Below, one piece after another: positions 45,331-53,650 of a stretch of DNA of 64,000 bases (the stretch's first letter is position 1; every line of letters begins with the position of its first letter). The stretch covers positions 248,001-312,000 of the forward strand of contig CAVXUB010000005.1 of NCBI GenBank assembly GCA_963764805.1, read 5' to 3'. The position numbers and the translations under genes were made by a program. The notes under the pieces were generated by a model. That model saw only the letters and a list, made by a program, of their open reading frames with translations. It was not told the DNA's origin and did no database searches. Source of the DNA: CAVXUB01 sp963764805 (lineage in GTDB: Bacteria; Actinomycetota; Acidimicrobiia; Acidimicrobiales; Bog-793).

Positions 45331-45641
45331 GGGGCGGAGGGGGGAGTTTCGAAGAGGAGGTGAGGCGGGCGCTGCTGGCCCTCCGCCCGGGGGAGGTCGT
45401 CAGCTACGGCGAGGTGGCACGTGAGGCGGGCTTCCCCGGGGCGGCGCGTGCAGTCGGCGCCCTGTTGTCCCGCAGTGACGGCGACCTGCCGTGGTGGCGT
45501 GTCGTCACGTCGAACGGACGGCTGGTACCGGGCCACGAGCACGAGCAGTCACGCCGGCTTCGTCTCGAGGGCGTGCAGATCCGCTCCGGCCGAGCGGCCA
45601 GGGGGGTGGCCACCGCGAGGCGGCGAGCAGTCACGTCCTGA
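45327..45641 (+). CDS. Alkyltransferase-like protein (MGMT fold, catalytic Cys replaced by Trp)
   Basis: 104-residue protein with the DNA-binding domain of O6-alkylguanine transferases: FEEEVRRALLALRPGEVVSYGEVAREAGFPGAARAVGALLSRSD then LPWWRVVTSNGRL. The PCHRV active site reads PWWRV, so it cannot take an alkyl group. Proteins of this type (Atl) flip damaged guanine and flag it for nucleotide excision repair. GTG start overlapping the VOC gene. Its end overlaps the convergent tilS by 11 nt. Confidence 0.85.
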   Translation: MRGGGGSFEEEVRRALLALRPGEVVSYGEVAREAGFPGAARAVGALLSRSDGDLPWWRVVTSNGRLVPGHEHEQSRRLRLEGVQIRSGRAARGVATARRRAVTS

Positions 45642-46573
45642 GGGGTTCGTCGGCGCCGCTCTCCACCGGCTCGGTCCGCTCGAGACGCAGCCGCCCCTTC
45701 GATCGGCTGACCCGCCTGCCGCCACCGATCTCGCAGGCGAGGACCTCTCCTCTGGCCACCGCCAGCACCCGTTCGATCGCCGCCGAGGACGGCGGGTAGC
45801 CCTGCGGTGACGCCCCTCGCAGCCAGATCCGCAGGGTGCGGCGCGGCGAGCGCGGCGGGCGCCCGCGCCACCGCCTGCGCGTCGCAAGGATCGATCTGGG
45901 ACGCCAGGGCGTTCAGGAGATCGGCGTCGTCCTTCAGCATCGCCGCCTGGCGAGCGATTATCGGCAGCACGTCCCTGGCGAAGATGCGGTTGGCGATCGG
46001 GATGAGGTCTTGGCGGATGGAGTTGCGGCGAATGGCCGGATCGGAGTTGGAGGGGTCGCAGGCAGGCTCCAGCCCCACCGCCTCCACCAGGCCACGCACC
46101 TCGGTCCGCCTGAGCGCCAGGATCGGATGATGAGGGCCGAGGCGCATCGCCGACAGACCGTCCAGCCCTGATCCCCGCATCAGGTTCAGGAGCACCGTCT
46201 CGGCCTGGTCGTCGGCCGTGTGGCCGGTGGCCGCCTGCAGCGGCAGCGCACCGAGGCGCGCCTCGCGGGCGCGGGCCTCCAGGTTCGGTCCGGCGGGCAC
46301 GTCCACCTTCACCGCTTCGAAACGCGCCCCGAGGCGCTCGGCGGCGTCCCTCACCACATCCGCCTCCCCCGCCGACCCCGGCCGCAAGCCATGGTCGACA
46401 TGCCAAGCCGTCACCTTGCAGCCGGCGGCAGCAGCCAGCACCATCATGCCCAGCGAGTCGGGCCCGCCGGACACGGCGCAGTCCAGGTGCTCTCCGGCGG
46501 GCGGGAAGGCGCAGCGGAGGAGTAGCTCGGCGGCGTTGCCAGGCAATGGGAAAAGCCTGCGCATCGCGTGCAT
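45631..46573 (-). CDS. tilS: tRNA(Ile)-lysidine synthetase, apparent frameshift
   Basis: TilS modifies the anticodon C34 of tRNA-Ile2 to lysidine and is usually essential. The PP-loop is AVSGGPDSLGM; HVDHGLRPGSAGEADVV, TGHTADDQAETVLLNLMRGSGLDGLSAM and RNSIRQDLIP follow. The C-terminal part (RTLRIWLRGASPQGYPPSSAAIERVLAVA ... VSRSKGRLRLERTEPV) is in another frame; the break is near 45850, one extra base in a GCCGCG run. Repaired length about 313 residues. A sequence error is the simplest explanation. ATG 4 nt after the DUF2342 stop. Confidence 0.88.
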
Positions 46574-46577
46574 CGCC

Positions 46578-47660
46578 CTAGGCGGTGCTGATCGCCGGCG
46601 GGCTGGCGCGCTGAATCCAGCGCTCGGGGGAGCGGATCTCGTCGAGGCTCGGGAGCATCGTCGTGCCCTCCCAGACCCGGGCCAGCAGCGGCGGCCCGCC
46701 GACCTTCTCGACCTGCTCGACGAAATGCTCGCCTTCGGCGTACTGGCGCATCTTCGCCTCGAGCCCGACGAGCTGCTGGAGGAAGCGTGCCACCCCTCGC
46801 ATCTCGCTGCGCCTGGCGCGGAGCACCTTGGAGAACCGGGGGGCACCCGGTACGAGACCCTCTCCGGCGCGATCCATCGTGACGTCGCCGTGACCCTCGA
46901 GCAGGCTCATCAGCGCCTGCACCTCGTGCAGCGTTGCCAGCTGCTCGGGGGCCGCTATGACGCCGACGATGCCGGAATCGGCGAGGGGATTGCGACCCGC
47001 CCGGATGTCGTCGGCGGCCCGCCTGAGCGACGCCAGCAGCTGCTTCGGGTCGGGCGTGGCGATCTCCAGCCCTCGCTCGACGAGCCCCAGGAAGTGCGGC
47101 CGCAGCCACGGCACCCCTGTGAACTGGGCGCGGTGGGTGACCTCGTGGAGGGCGATCCAGAGGCGGAACTCGCGGGGCGGGAAGTCGTGCTTGCGCTCGA
47201 GAGCGAGCACGTTCGGGCCCACGTAGTAGACGATGTCCTGGTCCTCGGGGTGGTCGTCCTCGGTGAGCAGCAGGTCGTACTGGCCGAGCACGCGGCCGGA
47301 CATCCAGCCGAGGATGAGGCCGATCTGGGTGCCGGTGACCGCCCGCGAGATCGGTGCGACGGCGGCAGGCATCGCCGCCTGCTCGAGCTTGGCGGTGAGC
47401 GGCGCCACCAGCCGGCGGAACGAGGCGATGTTGGCGGCAACCCAGCCGTTGCGGTCGGTGACGCGCCCACGGGCCGAGCCGGACAGGGACCTCAGCCCGG
47501 TGGCCTCCGCCACGAGGCCTTCAGCCAGCTCGGTGAACTCGTCGAAGTCACGCTGCAGGCCGCGCATCGAGTCGGGGTCGATCGCCGAGCCGCGCCTCGC
47601 CACCTGTGCGGCGACGCGTCGCGCAAGCTCCCAGGAAACCGTCTCGGCCGGCTGCGGCAT
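46578..47660 (-). CDS. DUF2342 zinc-dependent metalloprotease-like protein
   Basis: 360 residues. The zinc motif HEVTHRAQFTGVPWL (HExxH) is at about residues 170-174, with LLEGHGDVTMDRAG downstream as the third ligand region. Actinobacterial proteins of this family lie next to tilS and hpt (as Rv3626c does in M. tuberculosis) and are predicted to be cytosolic metallopeptidases or F420-associated proteins; no activity is established to my knowledge. Coupled to tilS, 4 nt apart. Confidence 0.88.
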   Translation of the reverse strand: MPQPAETVSWELARRVAAQVARRGSAIDPDSMRGLQRDFDEFTELAEGLVAEATGLRSLSGSARGRVTDRNGWVAANIASFRRLVAPLTAKLEQAAMPAAVAPISRAVTGTQIGLILGWMSGRVLGQYDLLLTEDDHPEDQDIVYYVGPNVLALERKHDFPPREFRLWIALHEVTHRAQFTGVPWLRPHFLGLVERGLEIATPDPKQLLASLRRAADDIRAGRNPLADSGIVGVIAAPEQLATLHEVQALMSLLEGHGDVTMDRAGEGLVPGAPRFSKVLRARRSEMRGVARFLQQLVGLEAKMRQYAEGEHFVEQVEKVGGPPLLARVWEGTTMLPSLDEIRSPERWIQRASPPAISTA

Positions 47661-47730
47661 AGGGGCATGCTACGCCGAGCGCCCTGTGGCGGCTGCGCGT
47701 GGCTCTGCGGCCGTTGCTGCGGGTTGCTGC

Positions 47731-47776
47731 GACCGGCTGCCGCGACCGGCTGCCGCGACCGGCCACGACCGGCCAC
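47731..47776. repeat. Tandem repeats between rsrA and the DUF2342 gene
   Basis: Two 13-bp GACCGGCTGCCGC units (47731-47743, 47744-47756) followed by two 10-bp GACCGGCCAC units (47757-47776) in the 134-nt intergenic stretch 47661-47794. No other signal is seen in that stretch. Confidence 0.7.
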
Positions 47777-47794
47777 GAGGCGCGGCGGCGACCG

Positions 47795-48103
47795 TCAGCC
47801 CTCGGAGCCAGTCTCCTTGGCGGCTCCGGCGGCGAGGCGCTCGTGGTCGATGGCGGCGGCGATGCGCTCCTTCAGGTGGTCGGGCACGGTGTCACGGCAG
47901 CAGCTGGCCACCAAGGAGCGGAGCTCGCTCTCGAAGTCGAACGCCCGCAGGCAGGGGGAGCATTCGTCGAGGTGCTGCTTGATCTCGAGCTTGCGAGTGG
48001 CCGTCAGCTCACCGTCGAGGTAGTGGTAGAGCCGGTGGACGGTCTCCCGGCAGTCGAGCCCAGCCCAGCTGAAGTCGTCGCCGGTGTTGTCGGTGTCGTC
48101 CAT
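47795..48103 (-). CDS. rsrA: Zinc-binding anti-sigma factor (RsrA type)
   Basis: 102-residue ZAS-family anti-sigma factor. The zinc/redox motif is HLDECSPCL (H-x3-C-x2-C), preceded by CRETVHRLYHYLDGEL with an N-terminal Cys. In this family disulfide stress ejects zinc and frees the sigma factor. A double Cys (ASCCRD) is present near residue 70. The ATG at 48103 has AGG about 8 nt upstream. It lies 43 nt after sigR, the usual cognate order. Confidence 0.9.
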   Translation of the reverse strand: MDDTDNTGDDFSWAGLDCRETVHRLYHYLDGELTATRKLEIKQHLDECSPCLRAFDFESELRSLVASCCRDTVPDHLKERIAAAIDHERLAAGAAKETGSEG

Positions 48104-48146
48104 CTCTACCTGCCGTCGGCCTCTCGGCTCTTGTCGTCCACGCGCC

Positions 48147-48719
48147 TCATCCCGGCTTCGCCGATACGAGCCCTCGTTCGAGCCCATAATCCAACAACGC
48201 TTTTTGGAGCGCTCTTCTTCCCCTGTGCAACCTGCTCATCACGGTTCCGACCGGCACGCCGGTGATCTCGGCGATCTCCCGGTACGAGAAGCCCTCCACG
48301 TCCGCCAGGAGCACCGTCATCCGGAAGGTCTCTGGCAGCGACTCGACGGCCGCCTTCACCTCGTCGTCGGTGAAGTGCTCGAGCACCTCGTCCTCGGCGC
48401 TCTGTCCGGACACGGCGCTGTCATTGCCGCGCAGGCGGCGGTAGAGGTAGAGGTCCTCCACGTCCTCGATGTCGGTCTCCTCGGGGTGCCGCTGCTTGGA
48501 CCTGTAGGAGTTGATGTACGAGTTCGTGAGGATCTTGTACAGCCACGCCCGCAGGTTGGAGCCCTCTTCGAAACCACCGAAGCCCCGGTAAGCCTTCAGG
48601 TAGGTCTCCTGGACCAGATCCTCGGCATCGGACACGTTGCGGGTCATGCGAAGCGCCGCCGAGTACAGCGATGGCATGAACTCCATCGCCTGCTCGGCGA
48701 AGTGCGCCTGGTCTGCCAT
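48147..48719 (-). CDS. sigR: ECF sigma factor, SigR/SigH type
   Basis: 190-residue group 4 sigma factor with region 2 (SLYSAALRMTRNVSDAEDLVQETYLKAYRGFGGFEEGSNLRAWLYKILTNSYINSYR) and region 4 (AVESLPETFRMTVLLADVEGFSYREIAEITGVPVGTVMSRLHRGRRAL). The LRAWLYKILTNSYINSYR segment and the adjacent rsrA make it the thiol-oxidative-stress sigma of actinobacteria. It begins 18 nt after the transglutaminase gene, so it may be read from the upstream MoxR-type operon as well as its own promoter. Confidence 0.93.
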   Translation of the reverse strand: MADQAHFAEQAMEFMPSLYSAALRMTRNVSDAEDLVQETYLKAYRGFGGFEEGSNLRAWLYKILTNSYINSYRSKQRHPEETDIEDVEDLYLYRRLRGNDSAVSGQSAEDEVLEHFTDDEVKAAVESLPETFRMTVLLADVEGFSYREIAEITGVPVGTVMSRLHRGRRALQKALLDYGLERGLVSAKPG

Positions 48720-48737
48720 CGGACGAACCCTAACGGC

Positions 48738-51206
48738 TCATTCGCCGAGGCGGTTCGGCGCCGATCCGCTCGGCGTGTAGCTCTCGCGGGGGTCGAAGGT
48801 CGCGAGGATCCTCGCCACAGGTTTCGCGCTCTTGCGGGCGGCGGAGACCACCCGTCCCGATGCCGCCACCGCCCGATCGGCGACGTCCGCCGCCGGCACC
48901 ACCGAGGCGTAGGTGGCGACGGTCGTGGCGCGTGCGAGCCGGACCAGGTCGTCCGACTCGTTGGGCGGCAGCACCCCCGTAGACCTGGCGCGGCTCGCCA
49001 CCTCGGTGAAAGTCTCCGAGCGCCATTGGTGGATGCCGACCAGCGCCAGCGCGTTGGCAGCGTCCGCCCAGGCGTTGAGGATGCGGCTCGACGGATCGGT
49101 GTAGCGGCGGCGGCGGTAGAAGCGCGCAGTCGGCGCGAAGGCGGCGAAGACGAGGACGGCGAAGGCGAGCACCAGCCAGAACCAGGGGATGGACGTGCCG
49201 GTCGCCGAACCTGAGCGTGCCGGATGGTGGGCCGCCGCCGGCGTGTTCGGGTTGGTCGCACCTGTCGGGCCCTTCCGGAAGTGGTTGTTGTTGACGACCG
49301 GATGGGTCCCCTTGCCGGAGCCGGCGCCGCCCTTGGTGGGAGGCTTCGTGCCGCTCAGCGCCGGCGATACGGGAGCCCTCGGCAGGTCGGCTCCGGGGGT
49401 CGGTTCGAAGCTCCACCAGCCGACGGAAGGCCCCAGCCACACCTGCGGCCAGGCGTGCGCCTGCGTCCCCGTGACCTCGTAGACGTCGGGGCGGATCTCG
49501 GGTCCCATCTGGTAACCGACGGCGACTCGTGTCGGCAGGCCGTCGATCCGGGCGAGCAGGCCGTAGGCGGTGGCGTACTGCTGGCAGAAGCCGCTGCGGA
49601 CCTTCTTCAAGAACTGGACGATGTCCTGCAGGCCTTGCGCTCCGGTCGTGACCTGGTCACCGGAGATGTTCTTGGGAAGGCTGTAGGTGAAGCCCCCGAG
49701 CTGGAAGTACTGCTGGAGGGCGAGCGCCTTCTCGTAGGGCGTTGTGGCATGGGCCGAGGTGACGATCTGGTGCGCCAGCTGGGTCAGGTAAGCGGGGATG
49801 CCGCTCGGCTTCTGCAGGTCCTGGGCGATGTTGATCGGGGCGTTCGAGAGGCCGAGCGGCTTGTTGTCCGGATCTGTCTCGGTGACGACCGACTGGATCG
49901 AGAAGACCATCCCGGTCGACAAGCCCGACGGCGAGTGCAGCTCGTCCGAGCTGTTGTTCAAGAGGACCGAGCCGGAGCCCGCGGGAGGTGTCACTGCAAT
50001 CGCATTGGGGATCGACGGCACCTGGTCGCCCCCCAGCTCCTGCACGTTGACGGTGGCGACGAACTGCTCCGACGTGTCGCCTGGCAGCTGCTCGGTGCCG
50101 TGGATGCCCGTCGCGTCCGGCAGGGCGAAGACAGGGGTCGTCTGGTCGTAGCTGGACGTCGTCCACGTGTCCCCGTCGAACTGATCGAGGGTCGTGGCGA
50201 TCAGGTAGCTCTCCACCGGGCTCTGAACCGTGAACAGGTCGACCTTCGATTGGAGGATCTCCTGGCTGGCGAACGCCACCAGCGGGTTGACGGCGGTGGG
50301 GCCGTTGGTCGATCCCGAGGAGCCCGGCGAGGACTTGCCTCCATTGAGCGAGGACGAGTTGCGAAGTGACAGCAGCGCGGCGTCCACGGCTCCCGGCAGC
50401 CTCGGCCCGACAAGCGCGGAGAAGACGGCGGCGCTGACGATCAGCCCCGCCGCCGAACGCCCGGCGATCATCCGGGTGGGACGATGGACCACCGTCGCAG
50501 GGGCCGGGTGAGCTTCCACGCGTGCGATGTAGACCCCTCGGGTCCGCCGTGCGGCCCGGGCGACCACGGCGTACCAGCCGAGGGCGATCACTTCGGCGGC
50601 GATGGCGGCTCCCCGCCACTGCGGGGTACCGAGGGCGGCGGTGAAGACGAAGACGGCCGTGGGCGGTGCCGCCACCCATAGCGGAGTGTCCCCTCCTGCT
50701 GCTGCCCATCCGGCCAGCAGTGCCGCGCCGCCAGTCGCCCAGCCGCAGACGATCGCGAAGCCCGGCAGCTCCGGTACGGGCGCCCTGAAGATGTTGAAGG
50801 CGGACCACGCCTGCGACAGGTCCCCGCCCACGACGTGCCCGGTGGTGAAGGTCGGGATGCCGATCTTGGTGGCACCCCCGCACACGAGCCAGATCGGTAG
50901 CAGGCCGACCAGGGCGACCCCGCATCCGGCGACGACGAAGGCGGCGAGCCGGTGTCGCGGCGCCAGGATCGTCGCCGTGATGACCGTCGCCTGGGCGACG
51001 ACGACTGCCGCCACGGCGACGAAGAGCTCGCCGGGACCGGTGAAGCAACGAGCGAGGGAGACGGCCGCCACGAGCGACACCAGCAGCAGCGCGACCTCGA
51101 TGCGGAGCGTCTCGTGCTCGTCGAACAGTCGCCTCACGCGCCCGCTCAGGCTCTCTGTCGTCAGGCTCTCGGTCGCCCGGCTCTCCGTCGTGGGTCTGCC
51201 GATCAT
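48738..51206 (-). CDS. TgpA-like transmembrane transglutaminase
   Basis: 822 residues. Five or six membrane helices at the N-terminus (from about residue 35 to 250), an extracytoplasmic transglutaminase-like core and one helix near residue 700 (WFWLVLAFAVLVFAAFAPT) before a cytosolic tail. Triad positions: Cys541 (RSGFCQQYA), His584 (GTQAHAWPQVW) and Glu601 (SFEPTPG) where the classical triad has Asp. A Gly/Asn/Ser-rich linker follows. Such genes regularly accompany moxR and DUF58. The ATG overlaps the DUF58 stop (ATGA). Substrate unknown; a peptidase or cross-linking role outside the membrane is inferred. Confidence 0.9.
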   Translation of the reverse strand: MIGRPTTESRATESLTTESLSGRVRRLFDEHETLRIEVALLLVSLVAAVSLARCFTGPGELFVAVAAVVVAQATVITATILAPRHRLAAFVVAGCGVALVGLLPIWLVCGGATKIGIPTFTTGHVVGGDLSQAWSAFNIFRAPVPELPGFAIVCGWATGGAALLAGWAAAGGDTPLWVAAPPTAVFVFTAALGTPQWRGAAIAAEVIALGWYAVVARAARRTRGVYIARVEAHPAPATVVHRPTRMIAGRSAAGLIVSAAVFSALVGPRLPGAVDAALLSLRNSSSLNGGKSSPGSSGSTNGPTAVNPLVAFASQEILQSKVDLFTVQSPVESYLIATTLDQFDGDTWTTSSYDQTTPVFALPDATGIHGTEQLPGDTSEQFVATVNVQELGGDQVPSIPNAIAVTPPAGSGSVLLNNSSDELHSPSGLSTGMVFSIQSVVTETDPDNKPLGLSNAPINIAQDLQKPSGIPAYLTQLAHQIVTSAHATTPYEKALALQQYFQLGGFTYSLPKNISGDQVTTGAQGLQDIVQFLKKVRSGFCQQYATAYGLLARIDGLPTRVAVGYQMGPEIRPDVYEVTGTQAHAWPQVWLGPSVGWWSFEPTPGADLPRAPVSPALSGTKPPTKGGAGSGKGTHPVVNNNHFRKGPTGATNPNTPAAAHHPARSGSATGTSIPWFWLVLAFAVLVFAAFAPTARFYRRRRYTDPSSRILNAWADAANALALVGIHQWRSETFTEVASRARSTGVLPPNESDDLVRLARATTVATYASVVPAADVADRAVAASGRVVSAARKSAKPVARILATFDPRESYTPSGSAPNRLGE

Positions 51207-52537
51207 CGTGCCCCCGCCTTCCACGACTCGATATCTCCCTGTTGCCGGGGTGGTTCCTCGGCGCCGAGGAGCGAGCGGCGGGAGACCGCCTCGCGCATCT
51301 GCGCCTGGCGTGCCTCGCCCGACCAACCCCGGAGCCTCTCCGCCGCCGACCCGTCCTTGCGGGCGGCCTCCAACCCACGGCTCCAGGCGTCGAAGAGCGC
51401 CTCCCCCGGGCGGACCCGCACGAGCGGCACATCGGCCGGCACGGTTCGAGCAGAGCCGGCAGGCGAGTCGCCGATCATGACGACGAGCACGGGACCGAGC
51501 TGTCCCGACATCAGGTCTGCCATGTCGTCGCCGTGACGGGCGCCCGTGACGACGACGAGGATCCCGGGCAGGTCGTCGGCCGCCAGAGCCCGCCTTGCGC
51601 GGCGCAGTCCCTCGTCCCGCTCTGTCTCCACCGAGGCGAGCGCCACCAGCGTCTCCTCCAGGTGCCATGGATCACGTCCCGCTCGGATGTCCGCCCCGGC
51701 GCTGGTGACGAGACGGACGGCGGACCCGATCAGGAAGCCGCTGACGAGAGAGCTGGCAGCCGCGCTCACCGCCTCTTCGAAACCCTCCCCCTCGTAGACC
51801 CCCTGCCTGGTGTCGAGCAGGACGGTCGTCGAGCGCGTCTCGGGAGCCTCCGGGTCGCCACCCTCGCGGACCATCAGCTCGCCGACGCGGGCCGACGTCT
51901 TCCAGTGCACGAGGCGGAGGTCGTCGCCCTCGTCGTAGCGCCGGAAGGACGAGTATCCGGTGCCGAGGTGGATCGCCGTCGACCGCGTCGACTCGAGCCG
52001 CGGGTTGAACCCCAGGAACGGGGCGAGGTCTTGCAGCGACACGACCTTCGGGAGCACCGTGAGGCGCACTTCGCCGCCGACCCGGTTTCGCCGGCAGATC
52101 AACCCGACGGGGTCCTCCACCACGGCCTCCAGGCGGGGAGACTCGAACACCCCACGATGCGACGTATCCACCGGCAGATCGGCCCGCGCCACCTCGCCGG
52201 GCTCGAGGACCGGGATCGCCATGCCGGCGAGCTGCAGCTCAGCGCTCGTCTGGCGACGCGCCCGCCGCTGGTGAAGGAGCATCGGCGGGCTCGTGCGGAG
52301 CCCGATGTTGGTCACCTCCACCTCGACATGGGCTGACTCGCCGGCGTGCACCACGCCCGGCACGGCATGACAGGCAACGCGCAGCGAGTCCCGCCGCTGG
52401 CCGACGTAGATGCGAGCACCGAGGAGCATCACCACAGCCGCCATCGCAAGCGCGAACAGCTCGGTGATGCCGAGCACGCGGCCTGTGATCGTGAGAGCCA
52501 GAGCCGCGATCAGCAGCCCCCAGCCGCGGACCGTCAC
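51203..52537 (-). CDS. DUF58 protein (MoxR partner)
   Basis: 444 residues. Two N-terminal membrane helices (WGLLIAALALTITGRVLG, ELFALAMAAVVMLLGARIYV), a beta-rich region and the DUF58 hallmark YDEGDDLRLVHWKTSARVGELMVRE at about 210-235, followed by a vWA-like domain (TVLLDTRQG). It links MoxR-type AAA+ ATPases to client proteins. GTG start 48 nt after moxR. Confidence 0.92.
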   Translation of the reverse strand: MTVRGWGLLIAALALTITGRVLGITELFALAMAAVVMLLGARIYVGQRRDSLRVACHAVPGVVHAGESAHVEVEVTNIGLRTSPPMLLHQRRARRQTSAELQLAGMAIPVLEPGEVARADLPVDTSHRGVFESPRLEAVVEDPVGLICRRNRVGGEVRLTVLPKVVSLQDLAPFLGFNPRLESTRSTAIHLGTGYSSFRRYDEGDDLRLVHWKTSARVGELMVREGGDPEAPETRSTTVLLDTRQGVYEGEGFEEAVSAAASSLVSGFLIGSAVRLVTSAGADIRAGRDPWHLEETLVALASVETERDEGLRRARRALAADDLPGILVVVTGARHGDDMADLMSGQLGPVLVVMIGDSPAGSARTVPADVPLVRVRPGEALFDAWSRGLEAARKDGSAAERLRGWSGEARQAQMREAVSRRSLLGAEEPPRQQGDIESWKAGAR

Positions 52538-52585
52538 GAGATCGATCCGACAGTCACCGGCCCCACCGCCATCTCGTTCTCTTGG

Positions 52586-53650
52586 CTACACGTGGCTGCG
52601 CGAGGCGATGGGGACGGGCAGGCGGGAGAGGATCTCGTCGAGGACCTCGTCCACCCCCCTACCTGCTCCACGCCCGGCTCGCTGGATCTCCAGGCGGTGG
52701 GCGAGCACCGGGTGGGCCAGCAGCTTGAGATCGTCGGGGATGACGAACTCGCGGCCGTGCACCGCCGCCCATGCACGGGCCGCCCGCTGCAGAGCGAGGC
52801 CCGCACGGGGCGACATGCCGAGGGCGACCAGCCCGTGCGCCCGGGTGGCGCTCGCGATGTCGACGATGTAGCCCTGCAGCAGCGGCGAGATGTAGACGGA
52901 GCGGGCGCGCTCGATCAGCCCGAGCACGTCCGCCGGGGAAGCCACCGGCTGCAAGGTGTCGAGAGGCTCGACCGTGCCGTGGCGATCGAGCATCTCGACC
53001 TCCGAGGACCGCTCCGGGTAGCCGATGCGGATGCGAAACAGGAACCGGTCCAGCTCGCTCGTCGGCAACGGGTAGGTGCCCTCGTGCTCGATCGGGTTCT
53101 GGGTGGCGATCACCATGAAAGGAAGGGGAAGCCGGTGTGTCATCGTGTCGACTGTCACCTGCCGCTCTTCCATCGCTTCGAGCAACGCCGACTGGGTCTT
53201 CGGCGGGGTCCTGTTGATCTCGTCGCCAAGCACGATGTTGGCGAAGATCGGTCCCTGCCTGAACTCGAAGTGCGATGTCACCCGGTTGAACACGCTCGTG
53301 CCGATCACGTCCGAGGGGAGCAGGTCGGAGGTGAACTGGACGCGCCGGTGGCTGCAGTCGACGGACTGGGCGAGCGCCTTGCCGAGGCTCGTCTTGCCGA
53401 CGCCGGGCACGTCCTCGATCAGCAGGTGACCCTCGGCGACGAGGCACACCGCCGCCATGCGGATGGCGTCGGTGTTGCCCTGCACCACCTTGGCGACGTT
53501 GCCGACGAGCCGCTCGAAGATGTCGGCCGCCGCCTCGGCCCCGAGCGTGCCGCCGGGGGCACTGCCGCCGGTGGAGGCACCGGCCCCTGCTGCGGCGGCG
53601 GGATGGCCCACGGCGGGAGGCTGATCGTCCCCTCGTGACGTCGCTGTCAC
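52586..53650 (-). CDS. moxR: MoxR-type AAA+ ATPase
   Basis: 354 residues. Walker A EDVPGVGKTSLGKALA, Walker B VLGDEINRTPPKTQSALLEAMEE, sensor 1 VIATQNPIEHEGTYPLP and the arginine segment ELDRFLFRIRIGYPE. MoxR ATPases act as chaperones that assemble or activate partner complexes. GTG at 53650 is chosen because it overlaps the CHAT gene stop (GTGA); ATG 53683 would lengthen the protein by 11 residues. First of the moxR-DUF58-tgpA set. Confidence 0.93.
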   Translation of the reverse strand: MTATSRGDDQPPAVGHPAAAAGAGASTGGSAPGGTLGAEAAADIFERLVGNVAKVVQGNTDAIRMAAVCLVAEGHLLIEDVPGVGKTSLGKALAQSVDCSHRRVQFTSDLLPSDVIGTSVFNRVTSHFEFRQGPIFANIVLGDEINRTPPKTQSALLEAMEERQVTVDTMTHRLPLPFMVIATQNPIEHEGTYPLPTSELDRFLFRIRIGYPERSSEVEMLDRHGTVEPLDTLQPVASPADVLGLIERARSVYISPLLQGYIVDIASATRAHGLVALGMSPRAGLALQRAARAWAAVHGREFVIPDDLKLLAHPVLAHRLEIQRAGRGAGRGVDEVLDEILSRLPVPIASRSHV

